Assembly (NCBI GenBank): GCA_013698525.1
Contig: JACCSM010000299.1
Location: 1 to 13,092, forward strand
Direction: 5' to 3'
Source: Rubrobacteraceae bacterium
GTDB lineage: Bacteria; Actinomycetota; Rubrobacteria; Rubrobacterales; Rubrobacteraceae
DNA: 13,092 nt
Shown: one piece after another, positions 7,301-13,092 of the stretch
Numbering within the stretch: position 1 is the stretch's first letter
Layout: each line of letters begins with the position of its first letter
Position numbers and translations under genes: made by a program
Notes under the pieces: generated by a model
Told to the model about the DNA's origin: nothing
Database searches by the model: none
Seen by the model: the letters and a program-made list of their open reading frames with translations, nothing else

Positions 7301-7592
7301 CCTTACGGGCGGCGTGGAGGACCCGGCGGAGGTTGTTCGACGCGGCCTTCCTCCCAAGATCTGGCCACAGCAGGCTCATCATCTGCTCTCGGTGAATGCG
7401 ATGGCTCGGCGCGATGGCAAGAAGTTTGACGAGGCTGGCCGCCTTCCGGAGCCGCCACTGATCTTGTTCTATGGTCTGAGACCCTACCGAAACCCGGAAG
7501 CCGCCGAGCAACCACGCTCGCACCGCCTCAGGCTCCCGGCCCGGTGGCGTTTCGGATCGCGCCAGACGTGTGAAAGTAGCAGAAGGACGCAT
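4311..7592 (-). CDS. SARP/BTAD–NB-ARC–TPR–LuxR large transcriptional regulator
   Basis: A 1093-residue cytoplasmic regulator. Residues about 25–105 form an OmpR/SARP-type winged helix (WLLGGFRVSVGSQTI; SLLWPDLGRKAASNNLRRVL), followed by a bacterial transcriptional activation domain (about 110–255; YAGELLPGDRYEEW, LLVELAGLYEVRGEY). Then comes an AfsR-like NTPase with Walker A GTGGCGKT (315–322), Walker B LLVLDN (D390), ATSREPL and GIPLAIELAAAR. A winged-helix-like spacer leads to TPRs (about 690–960; repeated ALDGLG/EESLALYR units), and a LuxR-type HTH occupies 1028–1085 (LTPREEEVAVLV, NRQIGSELF, HTVATHIAKIL). AfsR-type regulators usually have the first parts and LuxR-type ATPase regulators the last; this one has both DNA-binding ends. 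ATG 7592 follows a purine-rich stretch (AGGGAAG). It stands alone, divergent from the WapI-like gene, so targets cannot be read from context. ATP binding and TPR-mediated sensing are expected from the family. Confidence 0.93.
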   Translation of the reverse strand: MRPSATFTRLARSETPPGREPEAVRAWLLGGFRVSVGSQTIEQDQWRLRKAASLVKLLAIAPSHRIHREQMMSLLWPDLGRKAASNNLRRVLHAARKVLDPATGSRYLASQDETLVLCPGGHLWVDVEAFAEAAVSARRSRDPAAYRAAIELYAGELLPGDRYEEWAENRRGELRRLYIELLVELAGLYEVRGEYGQAAETLQKALSEESTNEEAHAGLIRLYALSGKQGEALTQYERLRGTLSGEPGATTRALRDEIAAGRFQPTRRAAPLQEEPSHSGKHNLAAPRTNFVGREREIVEVKRMLAMTGLLTLTGTGGCGKTRLALEVARNLVGTYKDGVWLVELAPLSEGALAPQVMAATLGVQEQPGRPLLESLLDVLGDKETLLVLDNCEHLIDAAARLTVALLDSCSRLRVLATSREPLGVAGELGWPVPSLSAPDTQQSHTMEEFGGYESVRLFADRASQRHPGFELTPENATAVAQVCARLEGIPLAIELAAARTGMLSAEQISERLWRSLRMLTGGDQTAGHRHQTLKAALEWSFDLLGQPEQLLFRRLAEFAGGFTLDAAERVGAGEGIDGEDVLELLSMLVDKSLVVAEENWEKGARYRLLEPVRQYAREKLRVSGEAEAVGRRHAEFFLALAEEAEPELTKSQQAEWLDRLETEHDNLRAALSWALGREIDSGSRLAGALCRFWHTRGYLSEGRRYLEAVASSAAVPTTVRAKALDGLGWIAEPQGDYERARVAYEESLALYRSSNDKRGVANVLGDLGSLALDRGDYEEATSLLEESLTLHRELGSKEEVVGVLNGLGGLASAKGDREQSISFFSEALALSRGTGNVRRNATSLGNLGITMLVHDNPEQATVLLEESLALFQEIGDSSNIAIGLMYLALAALTRGDHERVQALGQESLNLLQKAEDKQHMPECLEIMAGGAAAQGQAQRAARLWGAAEAMREDIGVPLQPEDRKLLDPYIAMARSSLGEVAWQTTLVEGRAMMPKQAIEYSLSAEKAVLPPPVARRPGGSSATLAPLTPREEEVAVLVSRGLTNRQIGSELFISEHTVATHIAKILKRLALSSRSRLSAWVADRSLPPSDQV

Positions 7593-7743
7593 CCCGCTTC
7601 CCTGCCTCTCTTTTGCTTATTTTCCTACAAGATCGCAGCACACGCCAATGAATCGCTGAGTAGGTCCTTGGCGTAGGAGGTCGAGAAGTGGGGCAAGAAG
7701 GTCTGCGTCTAGACGATACACAAGGGAGGCGTGCCGACGTAGC
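7593..7743. promoter_or_regulatory. Divergent intergenic region between the large regulator and the WapI-like gene
   Basis: This 151-bp gap must hold both outward-facing promoters unless the small gene is leaderless. On the minus side a TTGGCG-like −35 is seen but no convincing −10 at proper spacing. On the plus side GATACA (7715–7720) is a weak −10 candidate without a −35. AAGGGAGG (7722–7729) is a good ribosome site, but the first start after it (GTG 7731) opens only three codons. No clear operator palindrome was found. Confidence 0.35.
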
Positions 7744-8205
7744 GTGATCCTGCGCAGTAGAGACCTCACTGAGTTCGAGCTCCGGGTTGTCGGCTACCAG
7801 TTCGCCGGCATCGAAGGCGACGAGTGGGACGCCAACTGGCTGGTCGTAGATGGCAGGGTCGCGCCGGTGGACGAGCGTGCCTGGGAGTTCAGGGACCCTG
7901 CCATCCTGACCTGGGAGGTCGAACGTCTCTCGAGCTGGCTAGAGGCGCTCGCTTCGGGACAGGCTGTCGATGAAAGCGAGGATTTCGTGGAGCCCAACCT
8001 GCGCTTCGAGGTCGTGGGGAGAGATGAAGACATCATCACCATCAGGATCTACTTCGAGCAGGAATCACGGCCGCCCGGGTTCTTCGACCGCGAGGCGGGC
8101 ATGAACGACCTGTGGGTGGATCTGCTCGTGGACAGCGACGATCTTCGTGCCGCCGCGAGTTCCTTGCGCGGTGACCTGGCGAAGTTTCCACCGCGCCAGG
8201 CGTGA
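7744..8205 (+). CDS. WapI-family immunity-like small protein, orphan
   Basis: A 153-residue soluble, strongly acidic protein with no signal peptide. The pattern GYQFAG…DEWDANWLVVDGRV…WEFRDPAILTWEVERLSSWLEAL at about residues 14–63 matches, from memory, small immunity proteins of the WapI type, which neutralise the tRNase tip of the cell-wall toxin WapA. A beta-rich second half follows (LRFEVVGRDEDIITIRIYFEQE). The start is uncertain in detail: GTG 7744 gives the expected MILRS beginning, but the nearest ribosome site (AAGGGAGG) is 14 bases away, longer than ideal. No toxin, Rhs or contact-dependent system gene is in the window, so this is an orphan immunity gene or a homologue with another job. 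It converges on rarA with only eight bases between the stop codons. Confidence 0.6.
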   Translation: MILRSRDLTEFELRVVGYQFAGIEGDEWDANWLVVDGRVAPVDERAWEFRDPAILTWEVERLSSWLEALASGQAVDESEDFVEPNLRFEVVGRDEDIITIRIYFEQESRPPGFFDREAGMNDLWVDLLVDSDDLRAAASSLRGDLAKFPPRQA

Positions 8206-8213
8206 TCAGGACG

Positions 8214-9500
8214 CTACTTACGGTTCTCCCTCTCCCCGCGCCAGCGTTGCAGCCGCTCTTTGATCTCCGCCTCGGCACCGCTCTCCTTCGGCCCGTAGTA
8301 GACACGGTCTGATAGCTCCTCGGGCAGATACCTGTCGTTCATCCCTTCCGGCTCGTCGGCGTGGGCGTAACGATAGCCCGAGCCGTAGCCTTCCTCTTTC
8401 ATGAGCCCGGTTACGGCGTTGCGGAGGTGCATGGGTATCTCGGGCGTGTTCTCGCGGCGCACGTCGGCCAGCGCCGCGTTTATGCCGGTGTAGGCCGCGT
8501 TGGATTTGGGTGCCGATGCCAGATAGGTCGTGGCCTGGGCCAGGGGGATACGTCCCTCAGGCATCCCGATGAGCCTGACGGCTTCGGCGGCCGAGACAGC
8601 GAGCGGCAGGCCGTGCGGGTCGGCGTTGCCGATGTCTTCTGAGGCCAGGATCACGAGCCGCCTGGCGACGAACACGGGGTCCTCCCCCGCCTCGAGCATC
8701 CTGGCCAGGTAGTGCAGCGCCGCGTCGGGGTCGCCGCCGCGCACGCTCTTGATGAACGCGCTTATGACGTCGTAGTGCTCCTCGCGCCCGTACCTGAGCG
8801 CCCTCTGTCCCACCGCCCGCTCCACGTCAGCGACCTCGACCCGCTTTGTGCCTGCCGCAGCGACCTCGAGGGCGTTGAGCATCCGCCGACCGTCACCACC
8901 GGCGAGGCGCAGCAGGTACTCGCGCGCATCATCGTAGACTTCGACCCCGAGCGCCTCGACGCCCCTGTCGAGCAAGAGGCCGAGATCCCCTTCCGAGAGC
9001 GACCGCAGCCGGAGCACGCGCGAGCGGGAGAGCAGCGGGGCAGTTACCTCGAAGGAAGGGTTCTCCGTAGTCGCCCCTATGAAGTCAACGAGCCCTTCTT
9101 CGAGTGCGGGCAGCAGGGCATCCTGCTGGTTCTTATTGAACCGGTGGACCTCGTCCACGAAGACGAGCGTCCCGCGCCCCTCGTACTTGAGACGCTCACG
9201 GGCGCCGTCCAGTGCGGCCCTGAGGTCCTTTACCCCGCTCGTCACAGCGCTCAATGGCACGAACTCTTCCTCGACCGTGTTCGCCAGCACGCGGGCCAGG
9301 GTAGTCTTCCCTGTACCCGGCGGTCCCCAGAGGACGACCGAGCCGATCCTGCCTCGCTCCACGACCAACCGTAGAGGGCCGCCCTCACCCGTCAGGTGCG
9401 GCTGGCCGACGACTTCGTCGAGCGTCGCCGGGCGCAGCCGTTCTGCGAGCGGGGCGCGGCCGGCCAGGTTCTCCAGGCCCGATTCGTCGAAGAGGTCCAT
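8214..9500 (-). CDS. rarA: Replication-associated recombination protein A (RarA/MgsA), AAA+ ATPase
   Basis: A full-length 428-residue RarA/MgsA/Mgs1-WRNIP1 family clamp-loader-like ATPase that acts at stalled replication forks and binds single-strand DNA-binding protein at DNA ends and gaps. An N-terminal PLAERLRPATLDEVVGQ motif precedes Walker A GPPGTGKT (59–66), Walker B FVDEVHR (114–120) followed by FNKNQQDALLP, and sensor 1 GATTENPSF (142–150). The arginine-finger region is SRSRV. The C-terminal MgsA tetramerisation domain is typical (NAAYTGINAALADV, PMHLRNA, GYGSGYRYAHA, RYLPEELSDRVYY). In many bacteria rarA is a stand-alone housekeeping gene; here it is alone on its strand between the WapI-like gene and the membrane-protein array. 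There is no Shine-Dalgarno before ATG 9500, and a −10-like TATACT ends six bases upstream, so the message is probably leaderless. Confidence 0.96.
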   Translation of the reverse strand: MDLFDESGLENLAGRAPLAERLRPATLDEVVGQPHLTGEGGPLRLVVERGRIGSVVLWGPPGTGKTTLARVLANTVEEEFVPLSAVTSGVKDLRAALDGARERLKYEGRGTLVFVDEVHRFNKNQQDALLPALEEGLVDFIGATTENPSFEVTAPLLSRSRVLRLRSLSEGDLGLLLDRGVEALGVEVYDDAREYLLRLAGGDGRRMLNALEVAAAGTKRVEVADVERAVGQRALRYGREEHYDVISAFIKSVRGGDPDAALHYLARMLEAGEDPVFVARRLVILASEDIGNADPHGLPLAVSAAEAVRLIGMPEGRIPLAQATTYLASAPKSNAAYTGINAALADVRRENTPEIPMHLRNAVTGLMKEEGYGSGYRYAHADEPEGMNDRYLPEELSDRVYYGPKESGAEAEIKERLQRWRGERENRK

Positions 9501-9506
9501 ACCGTT

Positions 9507-9534
9507 AGTATATTTCAGCTGGTCAGCATGTCAG
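9507..9534 (-). promoter_or_regulatory. Predicted rarA promoter giving a leaderless mRNA
   Basis: On the minus strand CTGACA (9534–9529) and TATACT (9512–9507) are separated by 16 bp and each differs from consensus at one position. The −10 ends six bases before the rarA ATG, which would put the transcription start at or within a base or two of the ATG. The −35 overlaps one of three TCAGCA boxes of the palindromic element upstream, so a protein bound there could control the promoter. Prediction only. Confidence 0.55.
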
Positions 9535-9580
9535 CACGTCGCCTGTTCCAGGCGACCTGTCAGCACTTCAGCCACTGACC
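9521..9580. repeat. Palindromic TCAGCA-box element upstream of rarA
   Basis: A 60-bp element. Outer arms GGTCAG (9521–9526) and CTGACC (9575–9580) are complementary, and a central hairpin GTCGCCT (9538–9544) pairs perfectly with AGGCGAC (9550–9556) around a five-base loop. TCAGCA occurs at 9523–9528, 9531–9536 and 9560–9565, and TGTCAGCAC is exact at 9529–9537 and 9558–9566. The element covers the predicted rarA −35. It could be an operator, a structured 5′ part of a divergent transcript, or a dispersed intergenic repeat. It lacks a T-run and is not downstream of any gene, so a terminator role is unlikely. Confidence 0.55.
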
Positions 9581-9616
9581 TCCCTGTTCTCTCTCGTAGG
9601 CGAATGTGCAAAGGTA

Positions 9617-9645
9617 TTGACCCTCTGCAGACTTAAGCGTGTAAA
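9617..9645 (+). promoter_or_regulatory. Candidate promoter for the membrane-protein array
   Basis: TTGACC (9617–9622) and TGTAAA (9640–9645) with a 17-bp spacer face the array. The −35 is good and the −10 is mediocre. Just downstream CGTAACG is repeated (9655–9661, 9667–9673), 12 bp apart. An alternative is a leaderless start: TAGAGT (9694–9699) ends six bases before the GTG at 9706. Confidence 0.3.
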
Positions 9646-9705
9646 GACAGGCTTCGTAACGCTTTCCGTAACGACTGGGAGACGGTGGTACTGTAGAGTA
9701 GCGTA

Positions 9706-11016
9706 GTGATGGAAGCGGCAAGGGAACGAGGCCTGAGGGACGGCGGTACGCGCGCGTCCTTCTGGTTGGCCTGGTCGCTGGCCGGTCTCTGTGTAGCCAT
9801 GTTCGTAGCCAGCGTACCGCTGCTTGTTCTCGCCCGCTCAGCGCACATCCCAAGCAGTTGGGAAGCCAACCTCACCGTAGGTAATCTCTTGGGAGGGGCA
9901 CCCTTCCTGATCTTCCCGCTGGTGGGAGCCCTGATCGCCTCGAGGCGTCCCCGCAACGCGATCGGCTGGATTCTCCTGGCAGACGGTCTCTTGTGGATGT
10001 TCTTGGGTATGACGGACTACTACGCCGTCTACGGCGTAGCCAGGCCAGGCTCGGTCCCATTCCCTGTGGGGGTCGCCGGGATAAACAACTTCATGTGGGT
10101 GCCCGCTGTGGGGCTTCTGGGGACCTACGTGTTCCTGCTGTTCCCTGACGGGATGCTACCGTCCGGGAGGTGGCGACCTCTGGCCTGGCTCTCTGGGTTG
10201 GTGATCGTGCTGCTATGCATCGGCGTCGGTCTCGCCCCCGGGCCGTTGCAGAACCTCGGGGGGATCCGCAACCCGTTCGGGTTGGAAGGATACCCCTGGG
10301 TGGAGACCGCGACGTACATCGTTCTGCCGCTGTTGCCGATGTGCATGCTCGCCTCCGTGTTCAGCCTGGTGATACGTTACCGGCGTTCGAGAGGCGAGGA
10401 GCGTCAACAGATCCAATGGATAGCCTTCGCCGCTTCCTACGTTGGTCTGTTGTACCTGATCGCCATGGTTTTCGCGTTCGTCTTCCCATCGGGGGCCTGG
10501 TTCCAGCCAGGCTCACCGCTATGGTTGGACCTCCTGGGGTATGCGGCGCTGATCAGCTTTACACTCGTCCCGATCGCCGTGGGATTCGCCGTCTTGCGCT
10601 ACCGCCTCTATGAGATAGACATCATCATCAACCGCACCCTGGTCTACGGATCACTCACGATCTCGCTGGCGCTGGTGTATGCCGGCTTGGTGGTCTCCTT
10701 GCAGTTTCTCTTCCGCGCCCTTACCGGCGGCGACTCACAGCTCGTCATCGTTGCCTCCACCCTCGTGATCGCCGCGCTCTTCAACCCCTTGAGGCGCCGC
10801 ATCCAGTCGTTTATCGACCGTCGCTTCTACCGCAGCAAATACGACGCAAGAAAGACGCTCGAAGAGTTCGGCGCCAGACTCAGGGACGAGACCGACCTGG
10901 ACAGCCTGAGCGCGGATCTCGTCGGGGTGGTAGGTGAGACGGTTCGTCCGGCGCAGGTGTCCCTGTGGCTGCGACAGCCCGGCAGAATAGATACTAACGA
11001 GGAATTACGCCCATGA
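9706..11016 (+). CDS. Polytopic membrane protein, kinase-less sensor-like paralogue 1
   Basis: A 436-residue integral membrane protein with roughly nine or ten hydrophobic segments over residues 17–355. It carries family motifs shared with the next two genes: RNAIGWIL, LFPDGMLPSGRWR, RRSRGEERQQIQWIA and LRYRLYEIDIIINRTLVYGSLT. After the last membrane segment comes FNPLRRRIQSFIDRRFYRSKYDARKT and a helical segment ARLRDETDLDSLSADLVGVV…VSLWLR (about 359–430). In ComP/LiaS-like actinobacterial kinases this segment leads into GAF and kinase domains; here the protein ends. No His-box or ATPase is present, so it is not a kinase by itself. Start: GTG 9706 or ATG 9709, neither with a ribosome site. 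The stop overlaps the next start (ATGA). The ligand and partner are unknown. Confidence 0.85.
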   Translation: MMEAARERGLRDGGTRASFWLAWSLAGLCVAMFVASVPLLVLARSAHIPSSWEANLTVGNLLGGAPFLIFPLVGALIASRRPRNAIGWILLADGLLWMFLGMTDYYAVYGVARPGSVPFPVGVAGINNFMWVPAVGLLGTYVFLLFPDGMLPSGRWRPLAWLSGLVIVLLCIGVGLAPGPLQNLGGIRNPFGLEGYPWVETATYIVLPLLPMCMLASVFSLVIRYRRSRGEERQQIQWIAFAASYVGLLYLIAMVFAFVFPSGAWFQPGSPLWLDLLGYAALISFTLVPIAVGFAVLRYRLYEIDIIINRTLVYGSLTISLALVYAGLVVSLQFLFRALTGGDSQLVIVASTLVIAALFNPLRRRIQSFIDRRFYRSKYDARKTLEEFGARLRDETDLDSLSADLVGVVGETVRPAQVSLWLRQPGRIDTNEELRP

Positions 11017-12305
11017 TGAGGCGCTCCGGTGCTCGCTCGCTTGCGGAGAATGGACCAGATCGTGGAGACGAGCGTTTGATGGTCCGGGCCGTGCGGTTCG
11101 TCTCGTGGATAGCCTTGCCGGTGACGGTCGTGTTGATACTGGGACGGATCTACCTCTCCATATTGAACGGCGATGTAACGGGGGCTGCCGAGGTCGTGGT
11201 GAATGTACTACTCGACCTCGTGCTGCTCGGGTTCGTCGCGCTGGGGATCCTTGTTGTCTACCGCCGTACGGGGAACCCGGTTGGCTGGATCATCGCCGGT
11301 GTCGCGGTGACGGCTGTAACATCGGAGCTCCTACAGAGCTACGGCATCTACACGCTCTTCACCGAACCGGGACGCTTCCCCGGGGGTCAGACGACGGCCT
11401 GGCTCTCGACCTTGATATTTATCCCCGTGCTGTTTGCCGCTCCGGCCATGCTGTTTCTGCTCTTTCCAAACGGCAACCTCCCGGGCCGCCGCTGGCGAGT
11501 GGTGTTCTGGCTGGTCATCCTGACCACCTGCTCGACGATGGCCAGCGCGGCCCTCAACCCGGTGCTGAACGAGGCGCCCTTCAAGGGCGTAGACAACCCG
11601 CTCGGTGTCGATGCGCCCCGCGTGCTTGTCGGAACGCTCTCCAACATCGGATGGCCGGGGATGGCCGCGAGTTTGCTCCTGGCGGCCTTTGCCATGATCT
11701 TGCGCCTGCGTCGATCCCGGGGCGTGGAGAGGCAGCAGTTAAAGTGGATCGCAGCGGCCGCCGCGGTTCTACCCCTGGCTAGCGCTGCGGGGGTCTTCAG
11801 CTACTACCTGGGATATGAGACGGTTGGAGGGCTCCTCGCCACCATCTCCTTCGTTCCCGTACTCTTTGCGGCGGGCTACGCCGTCCTTCGTTACCGCCTC
11901 TACGACATAGACGTGGTCATAAACCGTACCCTCGTCTACGGCTCGCTCACCGCTACACTGGTCGCAGTCTACTTCGGGGGCGTGGCCGGACTCCAGCGCC
12001 TCCTGGCTCCGGTGACCGGGCAGGACAGCCAGCTGGCCATCGTCGCTTCGACGCTGGCGATAGCCGCATTGTTCAACCCTTTGCGGTGGCGCATACAGCG
12101 TTTCATAGACCGCAGCTTCTACCGCAACAAATATAACGCAAGGGAAACCCTCGAAGACTTCTCTGCCAGACTGCGCGACGAGACGGATCTGGAACAGTTG
12201 AACGCCGACCTGCTGTCGATAGTCACGGAGACCGTGCAGCCGGAACATGTGTCGTTGTGGTTGCGGAAGCCGTCCGCCGGCGTGGAGCCGAAGGCTGACA
12301 GTTGA
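11013..12305 (+). CDS. Polytopic membrane protein, kinase-less sensor-like paralogue 2
   Basis: A 430-residue paralogue of the preceding gene, with the same order of membrane segments and motifs: GNPVGWII, LFPNGNLPGRRWR, RRSRGVERQQLKWIA, LRYRLYDIDVVINRTLVYGSLT, and FNPLRWRIQRFIDRSFYRNKYNARET at about 354 followed by SARLRDETDLEQLNADLL…VSLWLRKPS. The conserved C-terminal cytoplasmic segment is nearly collinear with that of paralogue 1, and it also ends without a kinase domain. ATG 11013 overlaps the previous stop by four bases, with GAGGAA about ten bases upstream. The two are surely co-transcribed and probably translationally coupled. Before the first membrane helix it has an extra hydrophilic N-terminus of about 25 residues. 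Heteromeric assembly with its neighbours is plausible but not shown. Confidence 0.85.
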   Translation: MMRRSGARSLAENGPDRGDERLMVRAVRFVSWIALPVTVVLILGRIYLSILNGDVTGAAEVVVNVLLDLVLLGFVALGILVVYRRTGNPVGWIIAGVAVTAVTSELLQSYGIYTLFTEPGRFPGGQTTAWLSTLIFIPVLFAAPAMLFLLFPNGNLPGRRWRVVFWLVILTTCSTMASAALNPVLNEAPFKGVDNPLGVDAPRVLVGTLSNIGWPGMAASLLLAAFAMILRLRRSRGVERQQLKWIAAAAAVLPLASAAGVFSYYLGYETVGGLLATISFVPVLFAAGYAVLRYRLYDIDVVINRTLVYGSLTATLVAVYFGGVAGLQRLLAPVTGQDSQLAIVASTLAIAALFNPLRWRIQRFIDRSFYRNKYNARETLEDFSARLRDETDLEQLNADLLSIVTETVQPEHVSLWLRKPSAGVEPKADS

Positions 12306-13092
12306 TGGCCGCTAGCTACTCATCCCGTCTCGCATGGTCTCTGTGGGTGCTCGCGCTCCTGCTGCTGCCCGGCGTCATCCTGCAGATCTCCTTGAACTGG
12401 GCTGGGCCGACGGACATTCCTTTCACGGTCGGGTTCGTCGCGGTCCAGCTGGGCGCCGCAACCGCCGGCGTGATCATAAGTTCCCGGATTCCTGGGAATG
12501 CCGTGGGTTGGATCTTCCTCGCGATGGGACTTCTGCTCGAGCTATTGTTCGCCGTGGGCGCCTACGCCGAGCTGGGGATCGACATGGGGTACGGTTCACA
12601 TCTGCCAGGAAGCGGGATCGCCGCCTGGGTAGGCTCCTGGATCTTTATCCCGGCGGCGTTCGGTCTTCCGATGTTCCTTCTGCTGCTCTTCCCCGACGGC
12701 CGTTTTATCTCGAGACGCTGGCGGTTGGCTGGCTGGGTGCTTGGGATTACCGTGGTCTTCGCCGCCGCGGCGAAAGCCTTCGTGCCTGGCCGCATTCAGC
12801 CAGGCCTCGAGAACCCACTCGCTCCTGGCGGCGTGGCTGGGGAAGTATTCCAGGTTCTAGACTCCGTGACGGATGCCCTCGCCTTGCCTGCCTTCGCGCT
12901 GGCCGTCGCCGGACTCGCCGTTCGCCTGTGGAAATCTCGCGGCGTCGAACGCCAGCAACTCAAGAGGTTCGCCTATTCCGCGGCCCTCGTTGGCGCTGGC
13001 CTTGGCACGTCGATTTTACTGCCCGGCGGACTGGCCGCCGATCTGGCGTTCCTCCTGGGGCTGCTGGCGCTGGCCGGGCTGCCTGTCGCGGC
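12305..13092 (+). CDS. Polytopic membrane protein, paralogue 3 (truncated by window edge)
   Basis: From ATG 12305, which shares its A with the preceding TGA stop (TGATG), the frame is open for 262 codons to the end of the window. It begins MAASYSSRLAWSLWVLALLL and has the array's hallmarks in the same order: GNAVGWIFLAMGL, LFPDGRFISRRWRLAGW, ENPLAP (compare RNPFGL and DNPLGV in the other two) and KSRGVERQQLKRFAYSAAL, with hydrophobic helices between. The window stops before the region where 'RYRLYxID' and the 'FYRxKYDA' linker would come. It is therefore unknown whether this member is kinase-less too or carries a C-terminal histidine kinase that the first two could serve. No own ribosome site is evident, consistent with coupling. 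Confidence 0.85.
   Translation, partial: MAASYSSRLAWSLWVLALLLLPGVILQISLNWAGPTDIPFTVGFVAVQLGAATAGVIISSRIPGNAVGWIFLAMGLLLELLFAVGAYAELGIDMGYGSHLPGSGIAAWVGSWIFIPAAFGLPMFLLLLFPDGRFISRRWRLAGWVLGITVVFAAAAKAFVPGRIQPGLENPLAPGGVAGEVFQVLDSVTDALALPAFALAVAGLAVRLWKSRGVERQQLKRFAYSAALVGAGLGTSILLPGGLAADLAFLLGLLALAGLPVA

Noticed and set aside
8712..9374. Plus-strand 220-codon frame opposite rarA
   Set aside because: It is antisense to the AAA+ core of rarA, whose Walker and sensor motifs are intact. The plus-strand product shows no domain.
9538..9556. Hairpin GTCGCCT/AGGCGAC as a terminator
   Set aside because: It lies upstream of both flanking genes, which diverge from it, and lacks a T-run.

Overview
The window looks like a piece of a high-GC actinobacterial chromosome, most likely a Rubrobacter-type organism. 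This is inferred from three things: the regulator architectures (CHASE/DesK-type kinase with NarL-type regulator, SARP–NB-ARC–TPR–LuxR giant), GTG and leaderless-looking starts, and ComP-like membrane proteins carrying an 'IDRRFYRxKYDA' signature. Species assignment is not possible from sequence alone. There are no rRNA or tRNA genes, insertion sequences or CRISPR arrays that I can support.

Layout, left to right. (1) 1–2661, minus strand: the first 19 codons of an unidentified gene (1–59), then a two-gene signalling operon read right to left, a CHASE-domain sensor histidine kinase (817–2661) followed six bases later by its NarL/FixJ-type response regulator (151–810). (2) 2674–4310: a gene-poor 1.6 kb. 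It holds a strong 8-bp hairpin, two 78-bp imperfect repeats packed with TCCCG/CGGGA stems and flanked by a longer inverted repeat, one small plus-strand membrane/secreted-type ORF (3354–3773) that may be a fused or frameshifted remnant, and about 540 bp with no convincing gene. (3) 4311–7592, minus strand: a 1093-residue regulator with a SARP/BTAD module at the N-terminus, an NB-ARC-like ATPase, TPRs and a LuxR-type HTH at the C-terminus, so two DNA-binding domains in one chain. (4) 7744–8205, plus: a small acidic protein resembling WapI-family immunity proteins, with no partner toxin in view, converging with an 8-bp gap on (5) 8214–9500, minus: a full-length RarA/MgsA AAA+ ATPase whose promoter appears to sit directly against the start codon (leaderless) and next to a palindromic, TCAGCA-rich element. 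(6) 9706–13092, plus: three tandem, overlapping paralogous polytopic membrane proteins (ATGA and TGATG junctions). The first two end in the linker segment that normally leads into a histidine kinase, but stop with no kinase domain; the third runs off the window.

How the parts may work together: the left half is a signal-transduction and regulation neighbourhood, with no metabolic genes that would show what it controls. The kinase/regulator pair is a classic cognate operon, and a direct repeat upstream of the truncated left gene is a possible target. The right-hand three-gene array looks like a set of kinase-less sensor or membrane-input modules made as one transcript; what they signal to is unknown. 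The most unusual items are this array, the structured repeat cluster at 3057–3263, and the possible broken signal-peptide gene at 3541.
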